DNA of 64,000 bases. Origin: Ruminococcus sp. JC304. Lineage in GTDB: Bacteria > Bacillota > Clostridia > Lachnospirales > Lachnospiraceae. The notes beneath the pieces are model-generated. The model was not told where the DNA came from, did no database searches, and saw only the letters and a list, made by a program, of their open reading frames with translations. The DNA is taken from assembly GCA_000285855.2 (NCBI GenBank), contig HE978651.1, positions 2,866,058 through 2,930,057 on the forward strand, in the 5' to 3' direction. The translations under genes were made by a program, and so were the position numbers. Within the stretch, counting starts at the first letter, position 1. The number at the start of each line of letters is the position of its first letter. Positions 17,232-26,488 of the stretch are shown here, piece by piece.

Positions 17232-18344
17232 CTATTCTTCCTGCTTTTCAGATGCCTCATCAGAAGACTTTCTCCACTGACTGGGAATATGGGCGTATTC
17301 CAGGTTCTCCCAATTGTCTGTTTCTCCCTGGATTTTATCCTCCTGAATAGTTTCTTCCTCCTGGACAGGTGGTTTTTCTGATTGTTTTTCTGCTGGCTCT
17401 TCCGGTTTCTTATCCACTGGCTTATGTTCCCTTCTGGATTCCTCTTCTTCCCGGAAGACCCTTTCTCTGCGGATCTTACGGATATCTGCACGTTTCTTGA
17501 CCATAACACGCCGTACTGTCACAATCGGAACAAAAACAACCACCAGTACTCCGGAAATCAACAGTGAAATATCCACTGATGTTCCGGGAATATACAGTTT
17601 ATCTGTTCTCAGCCACTCACAGACAAAACGTCCCAACCCATATCCTGCAAGATACCACATAAACAGCTCTCCCTGATATCTCTTCTTTCTCCGAAGTGCC
17701 AGAAGTACCAGGAGCAGAAACAGGCACCAGAGACTTTCGTAGAGAAATACCGGCTGAACCTGGATAAAGGACACTCCATCGATCGTCAGAAGGTTATCAC
17801 GCATAGCTCCGGACACTTCTCCGGAACGAACTGCAGATATAGGAAGCTGCATGGCCAGAACTCCATCTGTATATTCCCCAAAGGATTCCCTGTTAAAAAA
17901 GTTCCCCCAGCGCCCTACAACCTGTCCCAGAAGTACCCCCAGGCTGACTGTATCTGCCATCTGCCAGAAAGACAGCTTTGCCAATCTGCAGAATAATGCC
18001 GCAGCAAGGACACCTCCAAGCAAGCCACCATAAAAAGCATATCCGCCATTTCTTACATCAAAAATCGTCCGGAGATTTCCCTGATACAGCTCCCAGGAAA
18101 AAATAACATAAAACAGTCTTGAGCCCACCACGGAAGCAGCCAGGGAAAGTATCATCATATCCAGATATTTATTCTGGTCTTCATGATTCCTTCCGGCCTC
18201 CAGCACCACAAGTCCCATTCCCAAAAGGGCACCTACAGCAATAAGCATCCCATAAATTGTAAATTCCATTCCGAAAATCTGAAATGCCCTGGGCACATAA
18301 TCCAATACCAGATTTATTCCCGGAAAACGGATTGACATATCCAT
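17232..18344 (-). CDS. lgt: Prolipoprotein diacylglyceryl transferase with charged tail
   Basis: Membrane enzyme that attaches diacylglycerol to the lipobox cysteine of lipoproteins before signal peptidase II acts. It has 370 aa and seven or so membrane segments. The Lgt signature GRWGNFFNRESFGEY is at 144-158. Past the last membrane helix (about 283) is a tail of about 85 highly charged residues (Lys, Glu, Arg, Pro) that most Lgt proteins lack; it should face the cytosol. It lies 14 bases after ychF, probably cotranscribed. Substrates in this window include the TPR lipoprotein at 56974. Confidence 0.95.
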   Translation of the reverse strand: MDMSIRFPGINLVLDYVPRAFQIFGMEFTIYGMLIAVGALLGMGLVVLEAGRNHEDQNKYLDMMILSLAASVVGSRLFYVIFSWELYQGNLRTIFDVRNGGYAFYGGLLGGVLAAALFCRLAKLSFWQMADTVSLGVLLGQVVGRWGNFFNRESFGEYTDGVLAMQLPISAVRSGEVSGAMRDNLLTIDGVSFIQVQPVFLYESLWCLFLLLVLLALRRKKRYQGELFMWYLAGYGLGRFVCEWLRTDKLYIPGTSVDISLLISGVLVVVFVPIVTVRRVMVKKRADIRKIRRERVFREEEESRREHKPVDKKPEEPAEKQSEKPPVQEEETIQEDKIQGETDNWENLEYAHIPSQWRKSSDEASEKQEE

Positions 18345-18358
18345 ATATCACCTTTTTA

Positions 18359-19456
18359 TTATACGTTAAAACGGAATAAGATCACATCTCCATCCTGCAC
18401 AACGTATTCCTTACCTTCCATGCGCACAAGCCCTTTTTCTCTGGCACCGGCATATGAGCCACAATCCAGCAGATCCTGATAGTTCACAACCTCTGCCTTA
18501 ATAAATCCACGTTCAAAATCTGTATGGATCTTACCTGCTGCCTGAGGGGCTTTGGTACCGATCTTAATCGTCCATGCTCTGGTCTCATCTTCCCCTGATG
18601 TAAGGAAGCTCATCAGTCCCAGAAGATGGTAGCTTGCTTTTACCAGTTTCTCAAGTCCTGATTCTGTCAGTCCCAGATCCTCCAGGAACATTTTCTTCTC
18701 ATCATCATCCAGTTCTGAAATCTCTTCTTCAATTTCTGCACAAATAACGAAAATCTCACTGTTCTGCTCTGCCGCATATTTGCGTACTGCCTGCACATGG
18801 ATGTTATTTTCACCATCATCAGCCAGATCTCCTTCTGCTACATTTGCAGCATAGATCACCGGTTTCCAGGTAAGCAGATTATAAGTTGCCATCCATGCTT
18901 CCTCGTCCTCATTTTCCAGTTCCATCGTAATGGCCATCTTGCCGTCTTCCAGATGTGTTTTTACCTTCTGAAGAAAATCCAGTTCCTTGGCAGCTTCCTT
19001 ATCCATACGTGCAGTCTTTGTCACCTTGGCGATCCTTCTCTCCAGAATTTCCAGATCAGAGAAAATCAGCTCCAGGTTGATCGTCTCAATGTCACGAAGA
19101 GGATCAATACTTCCATCTACATGGATCACATTAGAATCTTCAAAGCAGCGGACCACATGAACGATTGCATCCACCTCACGGATATTTGCAAGGAACTGGT
19201 TTCCAAGACCTTCGCCTTTGGATGCTCCCTTTACAAGGCCTGCAATATCTACGAATTCAATTACAGCAGGTGTCACTTTTTTAGAATGATAAAAATCTCC
19301 CAGAAGTTTCAGTCTCTCATCCGGCACTGTAACAACACCTACATTAGGGTCGATCGTACAGAATGGATAGTTTGCTGATTCTGCTCCTGCCTTTGTCAAT
19401 GAATTAAATAATGTACTTTTTCCAACATTGGGTAATCCGACGATTCCTAATTTCAT
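18359..19456 (-). CDS. ychF: Obg-like ATPase YchF
   Basis: Ribosome-associated, redox-responsive ATPase of the Obg-HflX superfamily that hydrolyses ATP rather than GTP. It has 365 aa, full length: P-loop GLPNVGKST (7-15), switch region [19 protein letters not shown], coiled-coil insertion about 130-200, and a C-terminal TGS domain with [19 protein letters not shown]. It is the first gene of the ychF-lgt pair. Confidence 0.97.
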   Translation of the reverse strand: MKLGIVGLPNVGKSTLFNSLTKAGAESANYPFCTIDPNVGVVTVPDERLKLLGDFYHSKKVTPAVIEFVDIAGLVKGASKGEGLGNQFLANIREVDAIVHVVRCFEDSNVIHVDGSIDPLRDIETINLELIFSDLEILERRIAKVTKTARMDKEAAKELDFLQKVKTHLEDGKMAITMELENEDEEAWMATYNLLTWKPVIYAANVAEGDLADDGENNIHVQAVRKYAAEQNSEIFVICAEIEEEISELDDDEKKMFLEDLGLTESGLEKLVKASYHLLGLMSFLTSGEDETRAWTIKIGTKAPQAAGKIHTDFERGFIKAEVVNYQDLLDCGSYAGAREKGLVRMEGKEYVVQDGDVILFRFNV

Positions 19457-19636
19457 TTTTCTCTATATCTCCTTTAAATGTATTGATTATACGGTCTTTT
19501 TCAGCATGAATTATATCATATCAAAACTCTTTTGTACACCTCTTGTATACTTATCCCAAGAACACCCGGAGTTACCGGTTACTGTTCACTCCGTTCTCAG
19601 TAACACGCTTCGCGATGCACAGGAAAAGTCTGAAAA
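19457..19636. other. Intergenic gap with inverted repeat before ychF
   Basis: GTTACTG (near 19579) and CAGTAAC (near 19598) form an imperfect hairpin, next to a palindrome-rich GTAACACGCTTCGCGATGC stretch. There is no T-run, so this is not a classic terminator. No good promoter was identified. Confidence 0.3.
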
Positions 19637-20209
19637 CTATAATCCGAATTTCTCCCTGACAGCAGCAAAATCACGGACTGGGACCATATTTTCCTGTGTA
19701 ACACCAATCTGCTTATCCATATATACAAGCGTATACCATCTGTGAAATTTATATCCGCAGTCTTTCAGTTCTCCCGCATATCTATATCCCATTTTTTCAT
19801 GGAACTGAATACTGTTATAATCAGAATACTCATCTTCCGGTTTCACGATCAGTGAAATTGCCCGTACGATTCCCTGCTCTCTCAGAATTTCTTCCATCTG
19901 AGCATACAGCTGTCGTCCCACGCCCGCTCTTCGTGCCTCCTGCTTAAGATAAACTGTCATCTCTACATCCCATCCAAAAGCAGCTCTGGGATGAAATCTT
20001 CCTGCATAGGAATACCCGATGATCTCACCCTTATCTTCCGCAACAAGGTAGGGATAATGTTCCAGGATATGGCTGATCCGCTCACGGAATTCTTCCACAG
20101 ATGGAACCTCATATTCAAAAGTTACTGCTGTGTTTTTTATATAATATGCATAAATTTCCAACAATTGTTCTGCGTCTTCAACTGTGGCTGTCCGAATTTT
20201 GATGTCCAT
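19637..20209 (-). CDS. GNAT-family N-acetyltransferase (phosphinothricin acetyltransferase-like)
   Basis: Acetyl-CoA-dependent N-acetyltransferase, 190 aa. The GNAT fold runs from IRTATVEDAEQLLEIY to about residue 165. The acetyl-CoA loop is RRAGVGRQLY (Q/R-x-x-G-x-G/A near 93-102), and ASVNP-type ends are replaced by YNSIQFHEKMGY. The overall pattern (VTFEYEVPS, GYSYAGRFHPRAAF) matches the Pat/YncA-like subgroup that acetylates small amines or modified amino acids such as methionine sulfone. The real substrate is unknown. It lies 38 bases after thiN and may be the tail of that operon. Confidence 0.85.
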   Translation of the reverse strand: MDIKIRTATVEDAEQLLEIYAYYIKNTAVTFEYEVPSVEEFRERISHILEHYPYLVAEDKGEIIGYSYAGRFHPRAAFGWDVEMTVYLKQEARRAGVGRQLYAQMEEILREQGIVRAISLIVKPEDEYSDYNSIQFHEKMGYRYAGELKDCGYKFHRWYTLVYMDKQIGVTQENMVPVRDFAAVREKFGL

Positions 20210-20247
20210 GATATTTTTCCTTCTTCCATTTCTTTATCTTTTGCCGG

Positions 20248-20922
20248 CTACCTGTCTCTGGACTGGATCATCAACAGGGTTCCTGACTCATATGTAACCC
20301 TGGCCTGCTCTTCCTGTATTTCATTACTTACAGTCAGTCCACAATCCAACAGACTCAGATCATAACCATCTAATAAGTATTTAAAACCTTCCAGGCAAAG
20401 TCCCTTCACAGCTCCTCCTATGGCAAAAAAAGATACATATTTGCCGAACTGACCGGATTTCTCCAACACCTTTCCATTCTCTGCCAGTGTCATATAATTG
20501 TATTGATCCACCAATGCCAGAGAAACCCCATTCTGGCTGGCAAGAATAAGAAGCCCCAGATTTGCAATCAGATGATCCACCCTCCGGCCTGTTGCTCCCA
20601 GGATTTCTATTCTCTTTGTTCCCTGCCGGATAGCCAGATTCACAGCACACTGGGTATCCGAATCATCTTTTTCAGGCTTGAGGCGTATCACTTCCACCGT
20701 ACTTAAGTCTTTCAGAAACTCCTCACCCCGAGGAGACAGACTGTCAAAATCGCCTACAGCCACATCCGGCAAAAGATGATTTTCCATAAAAAATTCCAGT
20801 CCTCTGTCCGCAGCAATCAGGCAAAGCTTTTCCCGCCCTGCTCTTTCTATTCTGTTTCTTAAAAAATCGAGGGCAAAATCTCTCTGGATATCGCCCCCGC
20901 TTACAATAATCGTATCTTTCAT
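20248..20922 (-). CDS. thiN: Thiamine pyrophosphokinase
   Basis: Converts thiamine to thiamine diphosphate with ATP in the cytosol. It has 224 aa. Catalytic-domain motifs: AADRGLEF, VAVGDFDSLSP, KDDSDTQCAV and GATGRRVDHLIANL, then a C-terminal thiamine-binding beta domain from about 140. It is placed after rsgA and rpe, the usual Firmicute order. It starts 8 bases after rpe. Confidence 0.95.
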   Translation of the reverse strand: MKDTIIVSGGDIQRDFALDFLRNRIERAGREKLCLIAADRGLEFFMENHLLPDVAVGDFDSLSPRGEEFLKDLSTVEVIRLKPEKDDSDTQCAVNLAIRQGTKRIEILGATGRRVDHLIANLGLLILASQNGVSLALVDQYNYMTLAENGKVLEKSGQFGKYVSFFAIGGAVKGLCLEGFKYLLDGYDLSLLDCGLTVSNEIQEEQARVTYESGTLLMIQSRDR

Positions 20923-20930
20923 ACTGTTCC

Positions 20931-21602
20931 TCAGTCAACCTCTCTGATTACTTCATTCATTCGCTTCTTTGCATGGCGTACTCCGGAGACCAGATCATCT
21001 TTAAAAACATAGGAACCTGCCACCACAAGGTTTGCCCCTGCCTTTAATACAGTTTCCATTGTTTCATCATTGATCCCGCCATCCACCTGAATGTCTACGT
21101 TCAGATCTTCATCCTGGATCAGGTCACGAAGCTCCTGAATCTTCTCTGTACACTCCTCCATATATTTCTGACCTCCGAATCCCGGCTGTACAGTCATAAC
21201 CAGAACCATATCCACATCCTCCAGCATATGGCTGATATCATTTACCGGAGTAGCAGGCTTAATGGATACGCCCACCTTTACTCCTGCTTCACGGATCTGT
21301 TCTATGGTACGTTCCAGATCTTCACAGGCTTCCGCATGTACAGTGATAGAATCCGCGCCGCAATCAACGAAATCTCTGATATACCGTTCCGGTTCTGTCA
21401 CCATCAGATGCACATCAAAAAATAATTTTGATTCTTTTCGGATTGATTTGATCACCGGCATTCCAAATGAGATGCTGGGTACAAAATCACCATCCATCAC
21501 ATCAATATGAAGCCATTCAATCCCTTCTTCTTCCAAAATTTTAATCTGTTCGCCTAAGCGGTTAAAATCCGCTGATAAAATAGACGGACATAACTGATAC
21601 AT
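20931..21602 (-). CDS. rpe: Ribulose-phosphate 3-epimerase
   Basis: Interconverts ribulose 5-phosphate and xylulose 5-phosphate in the pentose phosphate pathway. It has 223 aa, a TIM barrel. Signatures: PSILSADFNRLGEQ, HIDVMDGDFVPSISFG with the metal and catalytic Asp, VMTVQPGFGGQKY, and VDGGINDET with the second catalytic Asp. It is only 2 bases from the rsgA stop codon, so coupled. Confidence 0.97.
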   Translation of the reverse strand: MYQLCPSILSADFNRLGEQIKILEEEGIEWLHIDVMDGDFVPSISFGMPVIKSIRKESKLFFDVHLMVTEPERYIRDFVDCGADSITVHAEACEDLERTIEQIREAGVKVGVSIKPATPVNDISHMLEDVDMVLVMTVQPGFGGQKYMEECTEKIQELRDLIQDEDLNVDIQVDGGINDETMETVLKAGANLVVAGSYVFKDDLVSGVRHAKKRMNEVIREVD

Positions 21603-21604
21603 AA

Positions 21605-22483
21605 TCAGAATCTCCTTTTCTCTTTTAATTCTTCATAAAGTCCCAGATAATCTTCATATCTGAGACTGCTGATTTTATGGTTATCCAATGCTTCCTTTAC
21701 TGCGCAGCCCGGCTCATGGATATGTCTGCATCCCTGAAACCTGCACTGCCCTTCATATTTCCGGAATTCCGGAAAATAATCCTTAAGTTCCTGCTCCTCC
21801 ATATCCGAAAGATACAGACAGGAAAAACCAGGAGTATCCACCAGATAAGTATCCTTTCCTGCTGGAATAACCTGTGAATGACGGGTAGTATGTTTTCCCC
21901 GTTTCAGCTTTTTGCTGATCTCACCGGTCTCCATCTGTACATTTCCCTGAAGGGCATTGGTAATTGAAGATTTCCCCACACCGGAAGGGCCGGCAACCAC
22001 CGTAGTCTTTCCCTGGAGTATTTTTTTTATCTCCTCCATACCATCTCCCTGATAGGTACTGGACAGGATTACCTGATATCCGCAGCTCTGATAGGTCTCA
22101 TATAAAAAGTCCAGTTCTTCCCTGGTTCCCAGGTCTTTTTTGTTAAAGCAGATGGTAACAGGAATATCTGCCTGCTCCATCATGATCAGAAAACGATCCA
22201 GCAGCATGAAATTAGGTTTTGGATTTTCCATTGCGAAAATCACAAAAGCCTGATCCACATTGGCAACTGCCGGTCGGATCAGGGAATTTTTCCGGGGAAG
22301 GATAGCAGTAACACTGCCCTCCTTCTCCTTCTCATCCAGCACCTCTATTTCCACATTATCACCTACCAGAGGTTTCCGGTTATCTTTTCTGAAAATTCCT
22401 TTGGCCTTGCATTCATATACTTCATTATCCTCAGCATGAATGTAATAAAATCCTGCAATTCCCTTAATAATTTTTCCCTGCAT
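21605..22483 (-). CDS. rsgA: Small ribosomal subunit biogenesis GTPase RsgA
   Basis: GTPase that checks late 30S maturation and releases immature subunits. It has 292 aa with the family's circularly permuted G domain: an N-terminal OB fold, then NKKD (114-117) before the P-loop GPSGVGKSS (165-173) and DTPG (216-219), and a C-terminal zinc finger with C, C, H and C in CRFQGCRHIHEPGC. It lies between prkC and rpe, 3 bases after prkC. Confidence 0.97.
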   Translation of the reverse strand: MQGKIIKGIAGFYYIHAEDNEVYECKAKGIFRKDNRKPLVGDNVEIEVLDEKEKEGSVTAILPRKNSLIRPAVANVDQAFVIFAMENPKPNFMLLDRFLIMMEQADIPVTICFNKKDLGTREELDFLYETYQSCGYQVILSSTYQGDGMEEIKKILQGKTTVVAGPSGVGKSSITNALQGNVQMETGEISKKLKRGKHTTRHSQVIPAGKDTYLVDTPGFSCLYLSDMEEQELKDYFPEFRKYEGQCRFQGCRHIHEPGCAVKEALDNHKISSLRYEDYLGLYEELKEKRRF

Positions 22484-22486
22484 GTA

Positions 22487-24703
22487 CTACTCAGCCTTAG
22501 CAAATGTGATGGAGTATTCTCCAAGCTTTTGATAGGTTCCGTTAATTTCCTCAGAAAGATATAAAGTACCCTGGCTGACTCCCGGTGCACCAGTGATATC
22601 CAGTGTATACGGGAACTGCAGTGTCTGTCCTTCCAGAATCACAGATGCAGACGGATTACCGTTTACATTCTGTATCAGTTCCAGGCGGATAGGTCCTCCT
22701 GAATATCCGATCGGTGTATTCAATGCCTGTGTACATTTCCAGACCTCACCGTTTGCAGCAGCTGCACTCTGCTGTGCCAGATCTGCTGCAGAAGTATCTG
22801 TGCCGGCTGCACTATCTGTACTGCCTGCATTGCTGCTTTGTGTATTTGAATCGGAAGTCTGCGCAGAAGATGGATCCTGATCTCCGGAACTTACAGTAAG
22901 CACTACATTCACAGTATCCGGATCATCCCAGTCACCTGCTTCAGGCTCCTGGGCAATTACCTCTCCTGCCGGTGCATCTGTACTCTTCTGCTCTTTCACT
23001 TCAATATTCAGAAATTTGCCAAAGGTTGTAATCGCATCATTCTTCGTCATACCAACAACACTTGGTACTTCCACACTGTCACCATAATCAACACCACGGC
23101 TGACAACCAACGTAACACTTGTTCCGGAAGCCACCTGATTTCCTGCAGCAGGAGTGGTAGAATATGCATATCCCGGATCCACAAGGGGGTATCCGTCATC
23201 ATTTAATTCACTGTATTCCTTCTGGACATTTACAGTAAGTCCCATATCCTCCAGTGTCTGCTGGGCATCTATGCCTGTCTGTCCATCCACATCCGGAATG
23301 GTGATCTGCTGAGTTCCCTTGCTGATATAATACTTAATCGTTGTATATTGCTCAACCTTGCTTCCCTGCGGAATATCCTGAGAAGAAATCGTTCCTTTTG
23401 CCATGTCAGAAGCTTCCTCACCCATAGGCTGGATTCCCAGCTTCATATCCTTAGTGATCGTCTTAGCCTCTTCCTCTGTTTTTCCACGAAGATCCGGAAC
23501 AGTGACCATTTCATCATCCTCTGTTTTCTCGGTCTGAACCTGCTGTTTATTTTCCGTTTTCGCTCCTCCGATCAGACCAGAAGCTTTTCCTGCGATCAAA
23601 ATGATTGCAATCAGGATCAACACACCCATCAGAAGCATGATAATGGTCATCACCTGACCATTGCCTTTCTTGTGTTTTTTATCCTTTTTGCTTTCCCGTC
23701 TCTTCCGTGATGTATCCTCCGGCTCATCATCATAATCCGTCTCATTGATCTCTGCTTCCAGAGCCTCCGGATCAGCCTTTGAAATCTGCTTTGGTGTATG
23801 CTTGATCTCACCCAGTTCCGCATCAGAAATCACTACTGTTTTGGCATCGTTATCTACTGATGTGAGCTTTACAAAATCACCCTGAGGATCAATAAGAGAA
23901 TGCTTCAGATCCCCGATCACATCCTCCATATTCTGGTATCGTCTGTCAACACTTTTCTGTGTACATTTCAATATGATCTGCTCCAGGCTGTGCGGCAGCT
24001 CCGGTGCATATACACTTGGCGGCACCATCTCTTCCTGAAGGTGCTTGATGGCAATGGCAACTGTAGTATCTCCGTCAAAAGGAACCCTGCCTGTCACCAT
24101 CTCATAAAGCGTGATACCCAGAGAATAGATATCACTCTTCTCATCACTGTATCCTCCACGCACCTGCTCCGGAGAACTGTAATGAACAGATCCCATTACA
24201 TTGGAGCTGATGGTATTGGATGACGCTGCTCTGGCAATTCCAAAGTCTGTTACTTTTACCTTTCCATCCATGGAAATAATAATATTCTGGGGCTTTACAT
24301 CACGATGTACAATCCCATGGCTGTGTGCGGCCTCCAGCCCCATGGAAACCTGAATGGCAATGCTGGTAGCTTCCTTTACAGAGAGTCTGCCCTTCTTGGA
24401 AATATATTCCTTCAGTGTGATTCCCTCGATCAGTTCCATAACAATGTAATAAACTCCATTGTCATCTCCAACATCAAATACATTAACAATATTTGGATGT
24501 GTCAGGACTGCGGCAGCCTGTGCCTCACTTCTGAATTTCTGTATAAAAGTTGTATCTTCCCGAAACTCCGGCTTCAGCACCTTGACAGCGACAAAACGAT
24601 TCAGCTTGTGATCCTTTGCCTTGTATACGTCCGCCATTCCGCCGGTACCTATTTTGCCTAATATTTCATAGCGCTCTGCTATGATCATTCCTGTTTTTAA
24701 CAT
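22487..24703 (-). CDS. prkC: PASTA-domain Ser/Thr protein kinase with extra C-terminal domain
   Basis: Membrane kinase that senses muropeptides or lipid II outside and phosphorylates cytosolic targets. It has 738 aa: kinase domain 12-270 (G-loop GTGGMADVYKA, Lys41, HRDVKPQN 133-140, DFG 153-155), basic juxtamembrane stretch 333-349, membrane segment about 351-371, and three PASTA domains (about 399-463, 466-537, 543-607). A Ser/Asp-rich linker is followed by a final domain of about 85 residues (WKCTQALNTPIGYSGGP and on) that I do not recognise. It overlaps prpC by 7 bases, pairing kinase and phosphatase. Its neighbours rsgA and rpe match the common Firmicute operon. Confidence 0.95.
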   Translation of the reverse strand: MLKTGMIIAERYEILGKIGTGGMADVYKAKDHKLNRFVAVKVLKPEFREDTTFIQKFRSEAQAAAVLTHPNIVNVFDVGDDNGVYYIVMELIEGITLKEYISKKGRLSVKEATSIAIQVSMGLEAAHSHGIVHRDVKPQNIIISMDGKVKVTDFGIARAASSNTISSNVMGSVHYSSPEQVRGGYSDEKSDIYSLGITLYEMVTGRVPFDGDTTVAIAIKHLQEEMVPPSVYAPELPHSLEQIILKCTQKSVDRRYQNMEDVIGDLKHSLIDPQGDFVKLTSVDNDAKTVVISDAELGEIKHTPKQISKADPEALEAEINETDYDDEPEDTSRKRRESKKDKKHKKGNGQVMTIIMLLMGVLILIAIILIAGKASGLIGGAKTENKQQVQTEKTEDDEMVTVPDLRGKTEEEAKTITKDMKLGIQPMGEEASDMAKGTISSQDIPQGSKVEQYTTIKYYISKGTQQITIPDVDGQTGIDAQQTLEDMGLTVNVQKEYSELNDDGYPLVDPGYAYSTTPAAGNQVASGTSVTLVVSRGVDYGDSVEVPSVVGMTKNDAITTFGKFLNIEVKEQKSTDAPAGEVIAQEPEAGDWDDPDTVNVVLTVSSGDQDPSSAQTSDSNTQSSNAGSTDSAAGTDTSAADLAQQSAAAANGEVWKCTQALNTPIGYSGGPIRLELIQNVNGNPSASVILEGQTLQFPYTLDITGAPGVSQGTLYLSEEINGTYQKLGEYSITFAKAE

Positions 24704-25443
24704 TCTTCCACCTCATTTGCGAATGGTTCTATCAATACAATTGCAATATTGTCTTTACCGCCGTTACGGTTTGCCTCACCGATAAGGGTTCTGCCCCTTT
24801 CATCCAGGGCCTCATCCCTTCTGGAAAGTATCTCTTTTATCCGGCTGTCCTCGACCATGTTGCTCAGTCCATCTGAACACATTAAAATCACACTTTCCGG
24901 TTCCAGTTTCAGATCAAAAAAATCTACATCCACTGTCCTTTCCGCACCCAGCGCTCTTGTGATGATATTTTTGTCCGGATGGTTTCTGGCCTCTTCGACA
25001 CTGATTTCTCCCATCCTGACCATCTCCTGCACCAATGAGTGGTCTCTTGTTATCTGCTGAAGTTCTCTGTTCGCCACATAGAGACGGCTGTCCCCCACAT
25101 TGGCCACATATGCATACTGCCCAACGATAGTGGAAACTACCATAGTGGTTCCCATTCCCTTCAGTTTCTCATCCTTCTGTGCCTGCTCAATGATCTCTCT
25201 GTTCGCACTTTCAATGGCATGACGGATCACCTTAACCGGATTGAAATCCCGATCCTGTCGAATCTCCTCTACCACAACACTGACAGCATGGGAGGATGCA
25301 TAATCACCTGCATTATGTCCGCCCATTCCATCCGCAACAACAAACAGATTCGGAAGATTCCCAATTGGGTCGGAAGAGGCGAACACATAATCCTGGTTCA
25401 TCTTCCGCTTCTGACCCACATCAGTAGCTGAATATATCCTCAT
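24697..25443 (-). CDS. prpC: PP2C-type Ser/Thr phosphatase PrpC
   Basis: Metal-dependent protein phosphatase that reverses PrkC phosphorylation. It has 248 aa. PPM motifs: DYVFASSDP, FVVADGMGGHNAGDYAS with the metal-binding Asp-Gly, VANVGDSRLYVA, ILMCSDGLSNMVED, and GGKDNIAIVLI at the end. It starts 1 base after the rlmN stop and its end overlaps prkC by 7 bases. Confidence 0.96.
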   Translation of the reverse strand: MRIYSATDVGQKRKMNQDYVFASSDPIGNLPNLFVVADGMGGHNAGDYASSHAVSVVVEEIRQDRDFNPVKVIRHAIESANREIIEQAQKDEKLKGMGTTMVVSTIVGQYAYVANVGDSRLYVANRELQQITRDHSLVQEMVRMGEISVEEARNHPDKNIITRALGAERTVDVDFFDLKLEPESVILMCSDGLSNMVEDSRIKEILSRRDEALDERGRTLIGEANRNGGKDNIAIVLIEPFANEVEEC

Positions 25444-25444
25444 G

Positions 25445-26485
25445 TCACTTCTCGCTTTCTGTTTTTTCCATATAGCTTTTTCTTAACTGTCCACAGGCAC
25501 CGTCTATATCACTGCCCATTTCCCTTCTAATAGTAACATTTATTCCACATTTTTCAAGTTTTATTTTAAAATTCTCAACAGCCTGTCGTGTAGAACGTTC
25601 AAAAGAACGCTCCTTAATCGGGTTTACGGGAATCAGATTTACATGACAATTGATATCCCGGATTCTTCCGGAAAGCTCTCTTGCATCCTCATCACTGTCA
25701 TTCACCCCGGCCACAAGGCTATATTCAAATGTGATCCTTCTGCCTGTCATATCAAAATAGTGGCGGCATGCTTCCAGAACTTCATCCATACTGTATTTTC
25801 TGGCAATCGGCATAAGCTCCTGTCTTTTCTCATCATTTGGTGCATGAAGAGAAAGTGCAAGTGTCATCTGCAGCTTTTCCTTAGCCAGTTCATAGATTTT
25901 GGGTACCAGTCCGCAGGTAGATACTGTCAGATTTCTCTGGCTGATATGAAGTCCTCCATCCTCTGTGAGAATGTGTATAAACCGCAAAAGATTGTCATAA
26001 TTATCCAGTGGCTCACCGGTTCCCATCACTACTACATTGGACACTCTCTCACCGGTCAGAGTCTGAATACGATAAATCTGGTCCAGCATTTCTGAGGGAA
26101 GCAGACATCTGGTAAGTCCTCCGATCGTAGAAGCGCAGAAACGACATCCCATACGGCATCCCACCTGCGAAGAAATACATACGGAATTTCCATGTTTGTA
26201 CCGCATAAGCACGCTTTCGATCACATTTCCGTCACTGAGACGAAAAAGATATTTCTGCGTTCCATCCAGTCTGGAAGTCTGTACATCTACCATCTCCAGG
26301 GCAGTAACAGGGTATTCCTTCAGCTTCTCTCTGAGCCCCCTGGATAAATTGGTCATCTCATCCCAGGAAGTAACCAGGTGCTCATGAAGCCAGCTGTATA
26401 TCTGCTTTGCCCTGAAAGGCTTATCCCCCAGGGCAGTAACCAGCTCTTTTAATTCATCAACTGTCATTGACTTGATATCTGTCAT
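25445..26485 (-). CDS. rlmN: Dual-specificity 23S rRNA/tRNA methyltransferase RlmN
   Basis: Radical SAM enzyme that methylates C2 of adenine 2503 in 23S rRNA and adenine 37 in some tRNAs. It has 346 aa. The radical SAM motif is C-x3-C-x2-C (Cys110, 114, 117 in VGCRMGCRFCAST); GTGEPLDNYDN follows, and the second catalytic cysteine is in the C-terminal GACGQLR. It lies in the def-fmt-rsmB-rlmN-prpC-prkC operon, 3 bases after rsmB. Confidence 0.97.
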   Translation of the reverse strand: MTDIKSMTVDELKELVTALGDKPFRAKQIYSWLHEHLVTSWDEMTNLSRGLREKLKEYPVTALEMVDVQTSRLDGTQKYLFRLSDGNVIESVLMRYKHGNSVCISSQVGCRMGCRFCASTIGGLTRCLLPSEMLDQIYRIQTLTGERVSNVVVMGTGEPLDNYDNLLRFIHILTEDGGLHISQRNLTVSTCGLVPKIYELAKEKLQMTLALSLHAPNDEKRQELMPIARKYSMDEVLEACRHYFDMTGRRITFEYSLVAGVNDSDEDARELSGRIRDINCHVNLIPVNPIKERSFERSTRQAVENFKIKLEKCGINVTIRREMGSDIDGACGQLRKSYMEKTESEK

Positions 26486-26488
26486 TAC

